DNA from: Planomicrobium okeanokoites
Lineage (GTDB): Bacteria; Bacillota; Bacilli; Bacillales_A; Planococcaceae
Assembly (NCBI RefSeq): GCF_003428875.1
Contig: NZ_QQRS01000001.1
Coordinates: forward strand, 806,001 to 870,000
Direction: 5' to 3'
Length of the DNA stretch: 64,000 nt
Part shown: positions 63,447-64,000 of the stretch, in pieces
Layout of the letters: the number at the start of each line of letters is the position of its first letter
How positions within the stretch are numbered: position 1 is the first letter of the stretch
The notes under the pieces: model-generated
What the model was told of the DNA's origin: nothing
The model's database searches: none
The model's input: the letters and a program-made list of their open reading frames with translations, nothing else
Made by a program: the position numbers and the translations under genes

Positions 63447-64000
<554 letters not shown>

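Overview
The window looks like chromosomal core DNA from a non-sporulating, moderate-GC Bacillales bacterium, most likely of the Planococcaceae (Planococcus or a close relative). This placement rests on gene content and order, not on a database search. The order follows the Bacillus subtilis segment from pdhA to ylyB (as I remember it) almost gene for gene, read right to left here. The division cluster, however, has the shortened layout known from Staphylococcus. I see no rRNA, tRNA, CRISPR array, prophage or transposase.

Layout from left to right. 1-5,500: rluD (partial), lspA, ileS with a T-box leader, divIVA, ylmH. 5,500-19,000: the division and cell-wall cluster, transcribed leftwards as mraZ, rsmH, ftsL, pbpB, mraY, murD, divIB, ylxW, ylxX, sbp, ftsA, ftsZ, then ylmE, sepF and ylmG. 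19,100-22,100: bshC (bacillithiol), a DUF3397 membrane protein and panE (pantothenate). 22,200-26,300: a biotin-dependent acyl-CoA carboxylase operon under a promoter with a perfect CcpA (cre) site, plus a crotonase. This block is the clearest insertion relative to the Bacillus order. 26,800-36,700: rpmF, yceD, tmcAL, ylbL, coaD, rsmD, ylbG, ylbF and several stand-alone enzymes. 37,000-44,800: the caa3 cytochrome oxidase cluster (DUF420/yozB, ctaG, ctaF, ctaE, ctaD, ctaC, ctaB, and divergent ctaA for heme A). 44,800-53,600: pyc, ftsW, ylaN, ylaL-like, ylaI, ylaH, typA, ylaF. 53,700-64,000: suhB/yktC, yktB, yktA, a nitronate monooxygenase-like protein, speA, a lipoprotein deacetylase, and the pyruvate dehydrogenase operon pdhD-C-B-A (pdhA cut by the right edge).

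The genes cover cell division and septal wall synthesis, terminal respiration, pyruvate entry into acetyl-CoA and oxaloacetate, CoA and bacillithiol supply, and translation upkeep. Genes specific to sporulation that sit at these loci in Bacillus (spoVD, spoVE, the spoIIG/sigG block after ftsZ, ylbJ) are all absent.

The least explained structure lies between genes. Three intergenic regions (about 712-989, 26,338-26,752 and 36,747-36,927) carry copies of one modular, MITE-like repeat of about 160 bp with inverted ends. Inside it, an internal hairpin changes sequence between copies but keeps its pairing. A second module, found at 26,576-26,719 and 12,545-12,610, behaves in the same way: a conserved frame is followed by a hairpin whose sequence is unique to the copy. 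A third short repeat links 12,420-12,641 with 58,474-58,514. Other regulatory finds are an MraZ operator of 10-bp spaced GTGG boxes, and palindromes covering the -10 boxes of ylaN and typA.
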